Part shown: positions 1 to 7,663 of the stretch, in pieces
Numbering within the stretch: the stretch's first letter is position 1
How the letters are laid out: the number at the start of each line of letters is the position of its first letter
NCBI GenBank assembly: GCA_031273735.1
Contig: JAISRI010000010.1
Span: 1 to 19,534, forward strand
From: Helicobacteraceae bacterium
GTDB lineage: Bacteria; Campylobacterota; Campylobacteria; Campylobacterales; SZUA-545
Direction: 5' to 3'
Length of the DNA: 19,534 nucleotides
Made by a program: the position numbers and the translations under genes
The notes under the pieces: model-generated
Seen by the model: only the letters and a program-made list of their open reading frames with translations
Databases searched by the model: none
What the model was told of the DNA's origin: nothing

Positions 1-107
1 TTGATGATGAAACCTGGCATTTTGAGCGTCCCCTTTCTTTTTGGACTGATTTAGTTACTAGACGTATATCGGAAGTAAATGAAAAAGATCAAGAGGATTC
101 GCAATAA
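1..107 (+). CDS. C-terminal end of an unrecognised protein (cut by window edge)
   Basis: An open frame enters the window on the plus strand (first full codon at position 3) and ends at a TAA at 105-107, giving 34 residues. The tail reads DDETWHFERPLSFW and then TDLVTRRISEVN, ending in a charged EKDQEDSQ. The mixed aromatic and charged composition looks like a real protein end, but I recognise no family. By hand count the stretch is about 36% GC (39 of 107), against about 50% in a sample of the neighbouring kinase gene, and its codons favour A or T in third position. It is convergent with the kinase gene, and 48 bp separate the two stops. It could be a chance open frame. Confidence 0.45.
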   Translation, partial: DDETWHFERPLSFWTDLVTRRISEVNEKDQEDSQ

Positions 108-155
108 AAGCGCCGACAATCGCGCGGAAAGCTGGAACGACGAGAGAGGGAAGCG

Positions 156-1862
156 TTATAATCCTTCTCTGACGATTGGCAGATCGATAAAAAAGCGAGC
201 GCCGTATTTGACGTTATAAACGCCGATTTTGCCTTTCATACTATCTTCGACGATCATCTTGCACATATACAGCCCGATTCCCGATCCCTTTTTGGGTCCT
301 TTCGTAGTGAAATACGGCTCGAATATGCGATCGATAATATCGTTTGGAACGCCGCCGCCGTTGTCTTCTACGTCTAGCCGCGCCTCGTCTTCGTTTCGCG
401 TCAAGCGGATCGTGATTTTGCGTTCGCGTTTTTTGGCGGCGATTACCGCGTCTCTCGCGTTGGTAATTAAGTTCAAAACCGTCTGCCCAAACTCGTTTTC
501 ATACCCGTCGCACCACAGAGGCTCGCACGGAATCTCGAAAACGACGTTAATCTCTCTCTTTCTTAGCTGCGCGAAAACAAGCGAGATAGCGTTGCGCACG
601 GCTTTTGATAGGTCGAATACCGCTTTGTTTTTGTCGGGTCGAAAGAAGTTGCTAAAATCGTCGATCGTCGCGCTCATAAACTTCAACTGCCACATCGTTT
701 TTTCTACGGAGCTCGTCAGATACTCCTCGTTTAACGCGCCAAAGCGATACGCGTCTAGCAAGTCCTGAATATAAAGCCCGATCGAGTTAAGCGGTTGCCG
801 CCACTGGTGGGCGATCGCTCCGATCATCTCGCCCATAGCCGCCATTTTCGCTTGCTGGATAAGAATTCTTTCGTGTTCGAGTTTGGTTTTTTCCGCGTCT
901 TCGACTTTGTGTTGCATCTCTAATTTGCTACTTCGCTCTTTATTTAAAGCCTCGTTCTCTTCGTTTAGCAATATCCGCGATATTTTCCAGCCCGCATAGA
1001 CTAAAACCAGCCAAATAACGAAAAACCCGCTAAAAATCAGCGTTAGTTGCCCGTATAGCTCGTGATACGGCGTAGAACAACCCATAAACATATTATACGT
1101 CTCGATCGGCGCGAAAGAGACGATCCGCGCTTCGTCGCCAAAGTTCATTGTGGCGAATCGTTTTTCACGATTCGACATATGCGGAATAAACTGCTCCGGA
1201 AGCCGCCACCCAAAATCGACGCGATCTTTGGAAGCCCGCGCTATTACCGCGCCTTTTTTAGAAAATAGCGCGACTCTGCTTGCGTCGATACTCGTTAGCC
1301 GTTGGTATTTATCCGCGATCGCTCTTAGATTAAACTCGGCTATGGCGTAACCCCTAATTTCGCCGTTTTTGCCAAAAAAAGCTCTGGAAAAACAGAGCGC
1401 CCATTCGCCGTTGTCGCCCTGAAACGGCTCGCTGATACGAATGCCGTTTAGGGAGGTCGGCGCGGCTAGAAAAGAGTCGATAGTCTCTTGATCGTAATTT
1501 TTTTCTTGCATACTAAATAGTATGTTTCTATCGCTATCGAGCAAAGTCCCGTTTTCCAGCAACGGATCGTCTTCTTGCCTGCCGCGCCAGATCCCTTCTA
1601 TTATATTAGTTCCATAAACGTTTATCGGATCAAAATAAGACCTCGATGCGCGATCGATCATATCGTCTATATCCGCGAACATCGACTCGGTATAGACCGT
1701 ATAGACCGCGAGCAGGCGATCGTGCGCGGCGTAAATATCGTCGCGCTCTTGCAAAAATAACAGAAACCCGAAGAGTAAAAAAACCAGCCCAAGAAGAACG
1801 GCTTCGCTTATCCAACGTAGGTAATGTTTGCGTTTCGGAGTTAAAGCGCTTATGATAAACAT
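156..1862 (-). CDS. membrane sensor histidine kinase with extracytoplasmic sensor domain
   Basis: A 568-residue two-component sensor kinase. A first membrane segment (about residues 21-37) is followed by a periplasmic region of some 235 residues with the look of a dCache-type sensor, then a second membrane segment (about 274-291) and a charged coiled-coil linker. The dimerisation and phospho-acceptor box reads GEMIGAIAHQWRQPLN, with His352 as the likely phosphorylated residue. The ATPase domain has the N box NLITNARDA, the G1 box DNGGGVP near 500, IFEPYFTTK, and the G2 box GSGIGLYM near 526. An in-frame ATG 15 bp upstream (1877) exists, but GGAGG lies 8 nt before the ATG at 1862, so I chose the latter. 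No response regulator is encoded nearby and the ligand is unknown. The gene is divergent from uvrB. Confidence 0.93.
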   Translation of the reverse strand: MFIISALTPKRKHYLRWISEAVLLGLVFLLFGFLLFLQERDDIYAAHDRLLAVYTVYTESMFADIDDMIDRASRSYFDPINVYGTNIIEGIWRGRQEDDPLLENGTLLDSDRNILFSMQEKNYDQETIDSFLAAPTSLNGIRISEPFQGDNGEWALCFSRAFFGKNGEIRGYAIAEFNLRAIADKYQRLTSIDASRVALFSKKGAVIARASKDRVDFGWRLPEQFIPHMSNREKRFATMNFGDEARIVSFAPIETYNMFMGCSTPYHELYGQLTLIFSGFFVIWLVLVYAGWKISRILLNEENEALNKERSSKLEMQHKVEDAEKTKLEHERILIQQAKMAAMGEMIGAIAHQWRQPLNSIGLYIQDLLDAYRFGALNEEYLTSSVEKTMWQLKFMSATIDDFSNFFRPDKNKAVFDLSKAVRNAISLVFAQLRKREINVVFEIPCEPLWCDGYENEFGQTVLNLITNARDAVIAAKKRERKITIRLTRNEDEARLDVEDNGGGVPNDIIDRIFEPYFTTKGPKKGSGIGLYMCKMIVEDSMKGKIGVYNVKYGARFFIDLPIVREGL

Positions 1863-1870
1863 TGCGAAAA

Positions 1871-1875
1871 CCTCC
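1871..1875 (-). promoter_or_regulatory. Shine-Dalgarno site that decides the kinase start
   Basis: GGAGG on the minus strand lies 8 nt upstream of the ATG at 1862 and overlaps the codons of the alternative upstream ATG at 1877. This favours the shorter protein starting MFIISALTPKRK. Confidence 0.6.
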
Positions 1876-1924
1876 ATCTATTGAAACGCATTTTAACCAA
1901 AGCTATGGAATAATCAGCGCTTTT

Positions 1925-1930
1925 AAGGAA
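1925..1930 (+). promoter_or_regulatory. Shine-Dalgarno site that decides the uvrB start
   Basis: AAGGAA lies 6 nt before the ATG at 1937. It selects the conserved UvrB N-terminus MFKLKSDYAAAGDQPQAI over an upstream in-frame ATG at 1862, which would add 25 residues unlike the family. Confidence 0.65.
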
Positions 1931-1936
1931 AGAAAT

Positions 1937-3907
1937 ATGTTCAAATTAAAGAGCGATTACGCGGCGGCGGGCGATCAGCCCCAAGCTATAGAAAAACTCG
2001 TTCGATCGATAGAGAGCAAAAACCGCTATCAGACGCTTTTAGGCGTTACGGGTAGCGGCAAAACCTTTACGATGGCGAGCGTGATCGCAAAGCTACAAAC
2101 GCCTACATTGATAATGACGCACAACAAGACGCTTGCCGCGCAGCTATACCACGAGTTTAAGGCTTTTTTTCCCGAAAACCGCGTGGAGTATTTCATCAGC
2201 TACTACGACTATTATCAACCGGAAGCCTATCTGCCGCGCCAAGACCTCTTTATCGAAAAAGATTCGTCGATCAACGACGAGCTTGAACGTATGCGCTTAG
2301 GCGCGACGGCGAGCTTGATGAATAGCGACGACGTGATCGTCGTGGCGAGCGTTTCGGCAAACTACGGATTGGGCAGTCCAGACGAGTATAGGCAGATGGT
2401 CAGCCGCGTCAAAGTCGGGCAGGAGATCGACAGGCGCAAATGGCTTTTAGAGCTTATAGATATGGGCTACAAGCGCGAAGATTCCTATTTTGATCGCAGG
2501 CGTATTCGCGTTCAAGGCGAAAGCGTCGATATTTTTCCCGGTTATTCGGAGACGGAGGCGGTTCGGTTTGAGTTTTTTGGCGACGAGGTGGAGAAAATCT
2601 ACCACTTTAACCCATTCACGGGCGAGATCGGCGAAAGCGTCGATCATATTTCGATCTACGCGGCGAGCAACTTCGCCGTTACTACCGAACGTCTAAACAG
2701 GGCGATTGGGACAATTGAAGCCGAGCTAGAATCGCGGCTTGCGGAGTTTGAAAAGGCGGGAAAGGTCGTAGAGTATCAGCGGCTTAAACAGCGCGTCGAG
2801 TTTGATATAGAGATGTTAAAAGCGACGGGCGTTTGCAAAGGGGTGGAGAACTATTCGCGCCACTTTACGCTTAAACAAGAGGGCGAAACGCCCTATACGA
2901 TGATGGATTACTTCGAGATCAAAAATAAGCCGTATTTGGTGATCGTCGATGAAAGCCACGTTAGTCTGCCGCAGTTTCGCGGTATGTTTGCGGGCGATCG
3001 TAGCCGCAAAGAGGTTTTGGTCGATTACGGCTTTCGCCTGCCCTCCGCGCTCGATAACCGCCCGCTAAAGTTCGACGAGTTTATCGCTAAAGCGCCGCAT
3101 TATCTGTTCGTCAGCGCCACGCCCGCCGCGTGGGAGTTGGAGCATAGCGCGATCGTCGCCGAACAGGTCGTTCGCCCTACGGGTCTATTGGATCCGATCG
3201 TGGAGTTGCGCGATAGCGATAATCAGGTCGCCATTCTTTACGACGAGGCGAAAAAGACGATCGGGCGCGGCGATCGGGCGCTAGTTACGACGCTGACGAA
3301 AAAAATGGCGGAGGAGTTACAAAAACACTATTTAGAGCTTGGTTTGAGGGCGAAGTATATGCACAGCGACGTCGATGCGATCGAGCGAAACGAGATTATC
3401 CGCTCTTTTAGGATTGGCGAGTTTGATATGTTGATTGGCATTAACCTATTACGCGAAGGGCTCGATCTGCCCGAAGTGGCGCTGGTGGCGATTTTGGACG
3501 CGGACAAGGAGGGATTTTTGCGTAGCGAAACCTCTTTGATTCAAACGATGGGCAGAGCGGCGCGAAACCTAAACGGCAGGGTTTTGATGTTTTGCAAAAA
3601 GATAAGCGAGGCGATGAAAACGGCGATCGAAACGACGCAAAAGCGGCGCGAAAAGCAGATCGCTTTCAACGAGGCGCATAATATAACGCCGCGAAGCGTG
3701 GCGCGAAAGCTAGACGAAACTTTGCATTTAGAAGATCGCCAAAAGCTGCTCGATCTAAAGCGCGAAAAGCTACTTAAAATGCCGGCTATCGAGAAGCAAA
3801 AACTAGTCAAAGAGCTAAGCAAAAAGATGCAAGAGGCGGCGAAGCTGCTGGAGTTTGAAGAGGCGGCGCGCCTACGCGACGAAATCGCGAAAATCAGAAC
3901 GCTCTAA
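1937..3907 (+). CDS. uvrB: excinuclease ABC subunit B
   Basis: UvrB, the damage-verifying helicase-like subunit of nucleotide excision repair. It is loaded by UvrA and then recruits UvrC for dual incision, in the cytoplasm. The 656-residue product has the family's usual length. Walker A is GVTGSGKT (36-43). The damage-binding beta-hairpin with its Tyr-rich core YYDYYQPEAY is at 89-98, and the Walker B-like VDESH ends near 341. FVSATP and the motif VI region QTMGRAARN (536-544) are intact. A C-terminal UVR motif with EFEEAARLRDEI occupies about 623-655 and is the UvrC-binding element. The start is set by an AAGGAA site and by similarity to the family N-terminus. The gene is divergent from a histidine kinase and convergent with a metallopeptidase gene 44 bp away. 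Confidence 0.98.
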   Translation: MFKLKSDYAAAGDQPQAIEKLVRSIESKNRYQTLLGVTGSGKTFTMASVIAKLQTPTLIMTHNKTLAAQLYHEFKAFFPENRVEYFISYYDYYQPEAYLPRQDLFIEKDSSINDELERMRLGATASLMNSDDVIVVASVSANYGLGSPDEYRQMVSRVKVGQEIDRRKWLLELIDMGYKREDSYFDRRRIRVQGESVDIFPGYSETEAVRFEFFGDEVEKIYHFNPFTGEIGESVDHISIYAASNFAVTTERLNRAIGTIEAELESRLAEFEKAGKVVEYQRLKQRVEFDIEMLKATGVCKGVENYSRHFTLKQEGETPYTMMDYFEIKNKPYLVIVDESHVSLPQFRGMFAGDRSRKEVLVDYGFRLPSALDNRPLKFDEFIAKAPHYLFVSATPAAWELEHSAIVAEQVVRPTGLLDPIVELRDSDNQVAILYDEAKKTIGRGDRALVTTLTKKMAEELQKHYLELGLRAKYMHSDVDAIERNEIIRSFRIGEFDMLIGINLLREGLDLPEVALVAILDADKEGFLRSETSLIQTMGRAARNLNGRVLMFCKKISEAMKTAIETTQKRREKQIAFNEAHNITPRSVARKLDETLHLEDRQKLLDLKREKLLKMPAIEKQKLVKELSKKMQEAAKLLEFEEAARLRDEIAKIRTL

Positions 3908-3951
3908 CGCCGCTTCTGCGTTTGTTCGACGCTCCGTTTCGCTTTTGCATT

Positions 3952-4704
3952 TTATTTTAGCTTTTTAATATCCGTTTGAATATCCTTGATCCGCCGTTCG
4001 TCCGAAGGGTGGGTCGATAGAAACTCCGGCGTTTTCGCGCCGCCTTGTTGCGACATCTTTTGCCAAAACTTCACCGCTTCGTTTGGGTTGTAGCCCGCCT
4101 TATACATCAGCGTAACTCCGATCGTATCGGCTTCGCTCTCGTGCTTTCTGCTATATGGCAACATAAGCGCCAGATTCGAGGTAGCGCCATACGCCGTTTG
4201 ATAGACCTCTTGATACTTCGAGGGTATTTTAAGCGCGACGGAAAGAAGCTCGCCGCCCAAGTTTGAAAGCTGTTGTTGGCTCATACGTTCCGCGCCGTGC
4301 CGCGCAAGAACGTGGGCGATCTCGTGTCCCATTACGCAAGCGATCTGATCGTCGTTAGCCATTAGCTTCAAAATGCCCGTATAGAAAAAAACCTTGCCGC
4401 CGGGCAACGCAAAGGCGTTAATCGTCGGATCTTCCAAAACGTAAAAATCCCACGTATAGGCTTTTGCCTCGCTCGAAACCGCGACAATCTTTTTGCCTAC
4501 ATTAACGACGCGAGCGGTTAGCGCCGCGTCGGTCGATTGTTTGGAGGTTTTTAGTATCTCGTCCGCCGCGTCGAGTCCTAGCCGTTTCTCCTCGTCTTCG
4601 CTCGTCAAAAGAATCCTGTTACGCTCAGTTACGGGCGTTTTTTGTATGACGCCGCAACCGCCTAAAAATATCGCCGTTGTCGCTATGATCAAGACTAGCT
4701 TCAT
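3952..4704 (-). CDS. M48-family zinc metallopeptidase, predicted lipoprotein
   Basis: A 250-residue predicted periplasmic lipoprotein. The N-terminus is a short signal peptide ending in the lipobox LGGC, with Cys17 as the lipidated residue. The catalytic motif HEIAH (127-131) supplies two zinc ligands and the general base. A second motif, ESEAD (189-193), supplies the third zinc ligand. STHPSDERR near 230 is typical of the M48 group that includes BepA and LoiP, which act in outer-membrane protein quality control. That role is an inference from family membership. AAGGAG sits 5 nt before the ATG. A 92-bp gap separates it from the upstream TPR gene, so it probably has its own promoter. The partner proteins and substrate cannot be read from the sequence. 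Confidence 0.93.
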   Translation of the reverse strand: MKLVLIIATTAIFLGGCGVIQKTPVTERNRILLTSEDEEKRLGLDAADEILKTSKQSTDAALTARVVNVGKKIVAVSSEAKAYTWDFYVLEDPTINAFALPGGKVFFYTGILKLMANDDQIACVMGHEIAHVLARHGAERMSQQQLSNLGGELLSVALKIPSKYQEVYQTAYGATSNLALMLPYSRKHESEADTIGVTLMYKAGYNPNEAVKFWQKMSQQGGAKTPEFLSTHPSDERRIKDIQTDIKKLK

Positions 4705-4796
4705 CGCGTCTCCTTTTTTGATTTAGTATTCTAACGATTTATACGCTTCTAAAGACGGAGGGGAATAACGAGAAAAACGGCGAAGCCTTACAAGAT

Positions 4797-5390
4797 TTAA
4801 GAGAAAAAGCGCGGAGATTCGGAGGCGTTTTCTTTTTCGCGCAGTTTAGCCAGTAAGACTCTAGCGCGATCGTCCATTCCGACAAAAGGCGCGGCGTTTT
4901 CTATAAAGCGGTAGGCAATTTCAATATAGCCGCCGTCGATTAGCCGCTCCACAAAATCAAACCAATCGTTTTTGCCAGAAATATAGACGTTGGTCGATCG
5001 GGTTATCTTTTCAAAAAGATCGGTAAAGCTATGGTTGTCGAGAAGCGTTAAGAACTCTTTGTATTCGATTCCGTTTTGGGCGCTTAAAAATCGCTCTATA
5101 GCGGCGCTTTTTTCGCTCTCTTCGGCTTCGATCGCCTCGATCAGTCCCAAAACGACGGATTTTGCGCTAGGCGAATCAAACGCGCTTACCGCGCTATAAA
5201 GCTCGCAAATATGTTGCGCGAACTCGGCGCGTTTAACGCAAAAATCGGCGATCAGCAAGCCGTCGATCGCCCGTTTGTTTTCGGGTTGCATAGCGATCGC
5301 GCGATTAAAATATACGAGCGCCGCGCCAAAATCGGCTCTGATCAGCGCCTTTTCGCCCTTGCGAATAAAAGAATTAGACCGCGCGTTCAA
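4797..5390 (-). CDS. TPR-containing protein of unknown function
   Basis: A 197-residue protein if it starts at the TTG at 5390. One clear tetratricopeptide repeat lies at residues 9-42 (FIRKGEKALIRADFGAALVY, then FNRAIAMQPENKRA). The rest is mostly helical with no motif I recognise, and there is no signal peptide or membrane segment. The frame has no ATG, GTG or other TTG that fits between the end of the Nfu gene and the TPR. The TTG has GAGG 6 nt upstream, so the gene would overlap the Nfu gene by 17 bp. An ATG inside the TPR would destroy the repeat. It is the last gene of the long minus-strand cluster, and it probably depends on translation of the Nfu gene. The function is unknown. Confidence 0.75.
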   Translation of the reverse strand: MNARSNSFIRKGEKALIRADFGAALVYFNRAIAMQPENKRAIDGLLIADFCVKRAEFAQHICELYSAVSAFDSPSAKSVVLGLIEAIEAEESEKSAAIERFLSAQNGIEYKEFLTLLDNHSFTDLFEKITRSTNVYISGKNDWFDFVERLIDGGYIEIAYRFIENAAPFVGMDDRARVLLAKLREKENASESPRFFS

Positions 5391-5640
5391 CCGCGCCCTC
5401 GTTAATAACGCGCATTTCGGGGTGAATGTTCGCCCTGATCGCGCGTTCGACAATCCGTTTAAGCGTGTCGGCGCTGGAATCGCAACTTGCGCACGCGCCT
5501 TTAAGACGCACAAAGACCTCCTTTTGACGAACGCGCAAAAGCTCTATGTCGCCCCCGTCGTTTTGCAACAAGCGGCGAACGCCATTTATAGCGCGTTCGA
5601 CTGCGGGAAACAGCTCCTCGTCGCTGAAAGGAAACCGCAT
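5374..5640 (-). CDS. NifU-like (Nfu-type) iron-sulfur cluster scaffold or carrier
   Basis: An 88-residue stand-alone Nfu domain, the C-terminal domain type of NifU, which binds a 4Fe-4S cluster between two subunits and passes it to target proteins in the cytoplasm. The signature region LLQNDGGDIELL (24-35) precedes the CxxC motif GACASC, with Cys50 and Cys53 as cluster ligands. The usual sequence after the first Cys is more like VGCPSS; here it is ASCDSS. The start lies 5 bp after the rplQ stop, so it is co-transcribed with the alpha operon. The downstream TPR gene overlaps its end. Confidence 0.92.
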   Translation of the reverse strand: MRFPFSDEELFPAVERAINGVRRLLQNDGGDIELLRVRQKEVFVRLKGACASCDSSADTLKRIVERAIRANIHPEMRVINEGAVERAV

Positions 5641-5645
5641 TGCGC

Positions 5646-5996
5646 CTAAATAAGCGCGATAATCGCCATAGGCGCCGCGTCGCCTAATCTAACGCCGCTC
5701 TTTTGGATCGACACGTAACCGCCTTTGCGATCGACGTATTTGGGCGCGATCTCTACGACTAGCTTATGCGTCGTTTCTTTATCTTGCAGACGGCTAAATA
5801 CGGCGCGATGCGCGTTTGGATCGCCTTTGCGCGCTCTTGTGATTAGCTTTTCAACGTAGCTCTTAAGCTCTTTGGCTTTCGGCTCCGTCGTTTCGATTTT
5901 GCCCGCTTTGATCAGCGCGATACTTAGATTTTTAAGCAACGCTTTGCGATGAGTCGACGTGCGCCCTAGCTTGCGGTGCGCTTTTAAGTGTCTCAT
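5646..5996 (-). CDS. rplQ: 50S ribosomal protein L17 (bL17)
   Basis: A 116-residue L17 of the large subunit, located near the peptide exit tunnel. The conserved N-terminus MRHLKAHRKLGRTSTHRKAL and the segment IETTEPKAKELK are diagnostic. It is a little shorter than the E. coli protein (127) because the C-terminus ends soon after LGDAAPMAIIALI. The start codon overlaps the rpoA stop (ATGA, 4 bp), which indicates translational coupling and is the usual rpoA-rplQ order of the alpha operon. Confidence 0.98.
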   Translation of the reverse strand: MRHLKAHRKLGRTSTHRKALLKNLSIALIKAGKIETTEPKAKELKSYVEKLITRARKGDPNAHRAVFSRLQDKETTHKLVVEIAPKYVDRKGGYVSIQKSGVRLGDAAPMAIIALI

Positions 5997-7006
5997 AGTG
6001 ATGTTCCCTTTAATTCCGATATTCGCGCTCTAAGTTTTTGGGCGAGATCTTCGGGCAAGCGCTCCGTAACGGGATAGCCTAGCTGAGCTAGTCTTTCTTT
6101 GATCTCGTCGAGCGACTTTTTGCCTAGATTTTTTAGCCTGCTTAGTTGCGATTCGTCCATCAAGGCGACTTCGCCTAGATAAACGATCTTGCTATTAAAC
6201 AAACAGTTGTAGCTCCTTGTGGAAAATCCTACGTCTTCAACCTTTGAAAGGAGCGTTTTGAGCCGTTCGTCCGCCTCTTCGCCCTTTATGCCAAACGAAG
6301 ATTCGTTCGCCACGCCAAGCGCCGACGAGAGAATCTCCGTCTGCTTGAAAAGCGTCGCGACGCCGCTTCTAAAGACCTCTTTTGGATCGATCTGCCCGTA
6401 AGTGGCGATCTCGAAAACGATCTTTTCAAAGTTCGGATTGTCCTCGACGAGCATCTTTTCAATGGAATAGTTTGCCTTTCTGACGGGGCCAAATATGCCG
6501 TCAAGCGGCAGATAGCCTTCGGGAACCAGATCGCGTATCTCTTCGCTGGGAATATAACCCATACCCTTTTCCAATATGATCGATATCTTTAGCTCTCCGT
6601 CTTCGTTGATCGACGCAAAATGCGCGTCTGGCGTAACGACCTCTACGCCTTCGGCCGCTAGATCGGCGCCTTTGACCTCTTTAGCGCCTCTAAAAGAAGC
6701 GACAAGCTCGATCCTATCTTCTCCGTTCGTAATCTTAAAGCGAATGTTTTTAAGATTGACGATCAGGCGCGCAACGTCTTCGACCACGCCGCGAACGCTG
6801 TCAAACTCGTGCGCCGCGCCTTCGATTTTAACGGCGATCGGCGCGCTTCCTACCGCGCTGGATAAGATCAATCGCTTGATCGGGTGCGCGAGAGTGATCG
6901 CGTAGCCCGGTTCAAAGGGGTATATTTCGAATACGGCGCGATCGTTTTCGCTTTTTGTTACGATAAACTCGGTGGGCGCATATGGCGCCGTTTTGATTTT
7001 TTTCAT
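5993..7006 (-). CDS. rpoA: DNA-directed RNA polymerase subunit alpha
   Basis: A 337-residue alpha subunit. The N-terminal assembly domain (about 1-228) dimerises and nucleates the beta and beta-prime subunits; the segment LILSSAVGSAPIAVKIEG (46-63) is characteristic. After a linker, the C-terminal DNA- and activator-binding domain runs from about 246 to 320. Its UP-element contact residues are kept: TRSYNC (263-268, with Arg264 matching E. coli Arg265) and LGKKSLDE (294-301). E. coli has Lys271 after NCL; here the residue is Phe. The gene is 21 bp downstream of rpsD and overlaps rplQ. Only GAAG lies near the start, so the ribosome binding site is weak. Confidence 0.98.
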   Translation of the reverse strand: MKKIKTAPYAPTEFIVTKSENDRAVFEIYPFEPGYAITLAHPIKRLILSSAVGSAPIAVKIEGAAHEFDSVRGVVEDVARLIVNLKNIRFKITNGEDRIELVASFRGAKEVKGADLAAEGVEVVTPDAHFASINEDGELKISIILEKGMGYIPSEEIRDLVPEGYLPLDGIFGPVRKANYSIEKMLVEDNPNFEKIVFEIATYGQIDPKEVFRSGVATLFKQTEILSSALGVANESSFGIKGEEADERLKTLLSKVEDVGFSTRSYNCLFNSKIVYLGEVALMDESQLSRLKNLGKKSLDEIKERLAQLGYPVTERLPEDLAQKLRARISELKGTSL

Positions 7007-7027
7007 CTTCTTCGCCGCTTTTTAGGT

Positions 7028-7654
7028 TTATTTAGAATACAACTCGATAATCAGGCGCTCTTCGATTGGGACGTTAAGCTCGCCTCGATCGGGAACGCGG
7101 GTGAAAATCCCCTCGAACTTCTCTCTATCCACATCAACCCAAGGAGCTATGCCCGTTTGGTTGGTAAGCTCGATAGAGCGATGGATCTGCGGGTTACTTT
7201 TCATCTTCTCTTTTACCGCTATTTTCGCGCCCGCTTTTACGATGATCGACGGCACGTTGGCGACCTCGCCATTGACGAGAATATGCCCGTGCGAGACAAT
7301 CTGCCGCGCTAAACGGCGCGTAGAAGCGAAGCCCATACGATAAACGACGTTGTCCAGGCGGCATTCGAGCAGTTTTATAAAGTTTTCGCCCGTGTTGCCC
7401 TGCGCTCGGCTCGCCTCTTTGTAGGCTCTCGCGCACTGCTTTTCGCTAACGCCATACATATAACGCGCCTTTTGCTTTTCGCGCAGTTGCAAGCCGTATT
7501 CGCTGATTTTGGTTCGTCTTTGTCCGTGCTGACCGGGCGGAAACGGACGTTTTTCAAGCGCGCTCTTGCCCGCCAAACGACGCTCGCCTTTAAGGTTCAA
7601 ACTGACGCCTAATCTTCTTTCAATCTTCTCTACGGGTCCTCTGTATCTTGCCAT
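7028..7654 (-). CDS. rpsD: 30S ribosomal protein S4 (uS4)
   Basis: A 208-residue primary 16S rRNA binder of the small subunit. The N-terminus MARYRGPVEKIERRLGV, the segment PPGQHGQ, and the S4 RNA-binding domain around RRLARQIVSHGHILVNG (about residues 110-125) are all typical. The N-terminal half lacks a Cys cluster, so this is the zinc-free form. It lies 9 bp after rpsK and 21 bp before rpoA. In E. coli, S4 represses the alpha operon translationally. Whether it does so here cannot be read from the sequence. Confidence 0.98.
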   Translation of the reverse strand: MARYRGPVEKIERRLGVSLNLKGERRLAGKSALEKRPFPPGQHGQRRTKISEYGLQLREKQKARYMYGVSEKQCARAYKEASRAQGNTGENFIKLLECRLDNVVYRMGFASTRRLARQIVSHGHILVNGEVANVPSIIVKAGAKIAVKEKMKSNPQIHRSIELTNQTGIAPWVDVDREKFEGIFTRVPDRGELNVPIEERLIIELYSK

Positions 7655-7663
7655 CGTTAATCC

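Larger units (their letters stand above)
1863..1936. promoter_or_regulatory. divergent promoter region between the kinase gene and uvrB
   Basis: The 74 bp between the two starts must hold both promoters if neither is transcribed from further away. For uvrB there is TTGAAA at 1881-1886 and, 17 bp later, TATGGA (1904-1909), which overlaps TGG-AATAAT (an extended -10-like element ending at 1914). For the kinase the minus strand has TAAAAT at 1895-1890 with no convincing -35. I see no LexA-type operator that I would defend. Assignments are by eye only. Confidence 0.35.

Noticed and set aside
229..768. Plus-strand open frame of 179 codons
   Set aside because: It lies antisense to the kinase's catalytic domain and has no recognisable domain. 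It arises from the codon pattern of the real gene.
3908..3951. Bidirectional terminator between the convergent uvrB and peptidase genes
   Set aside because: The 44-bp gap has no convincing inverted repeat with a flanking T or A run.
4772..4796. Terminator-like GGC-TTC-GCC followed by a T run, just after the TPR gene
   Set aside because: The stem is only three base pairs, too short to call an intrinsic terminator by eye.
5391..5513. Start of the TPR gene at an ATG at 5513
   Set aside because: It would overlap the Nfu gene by 140 bp, and the extra residues look like an out-of-frame reading of Nfu. The TTG at 5390 is more economical.
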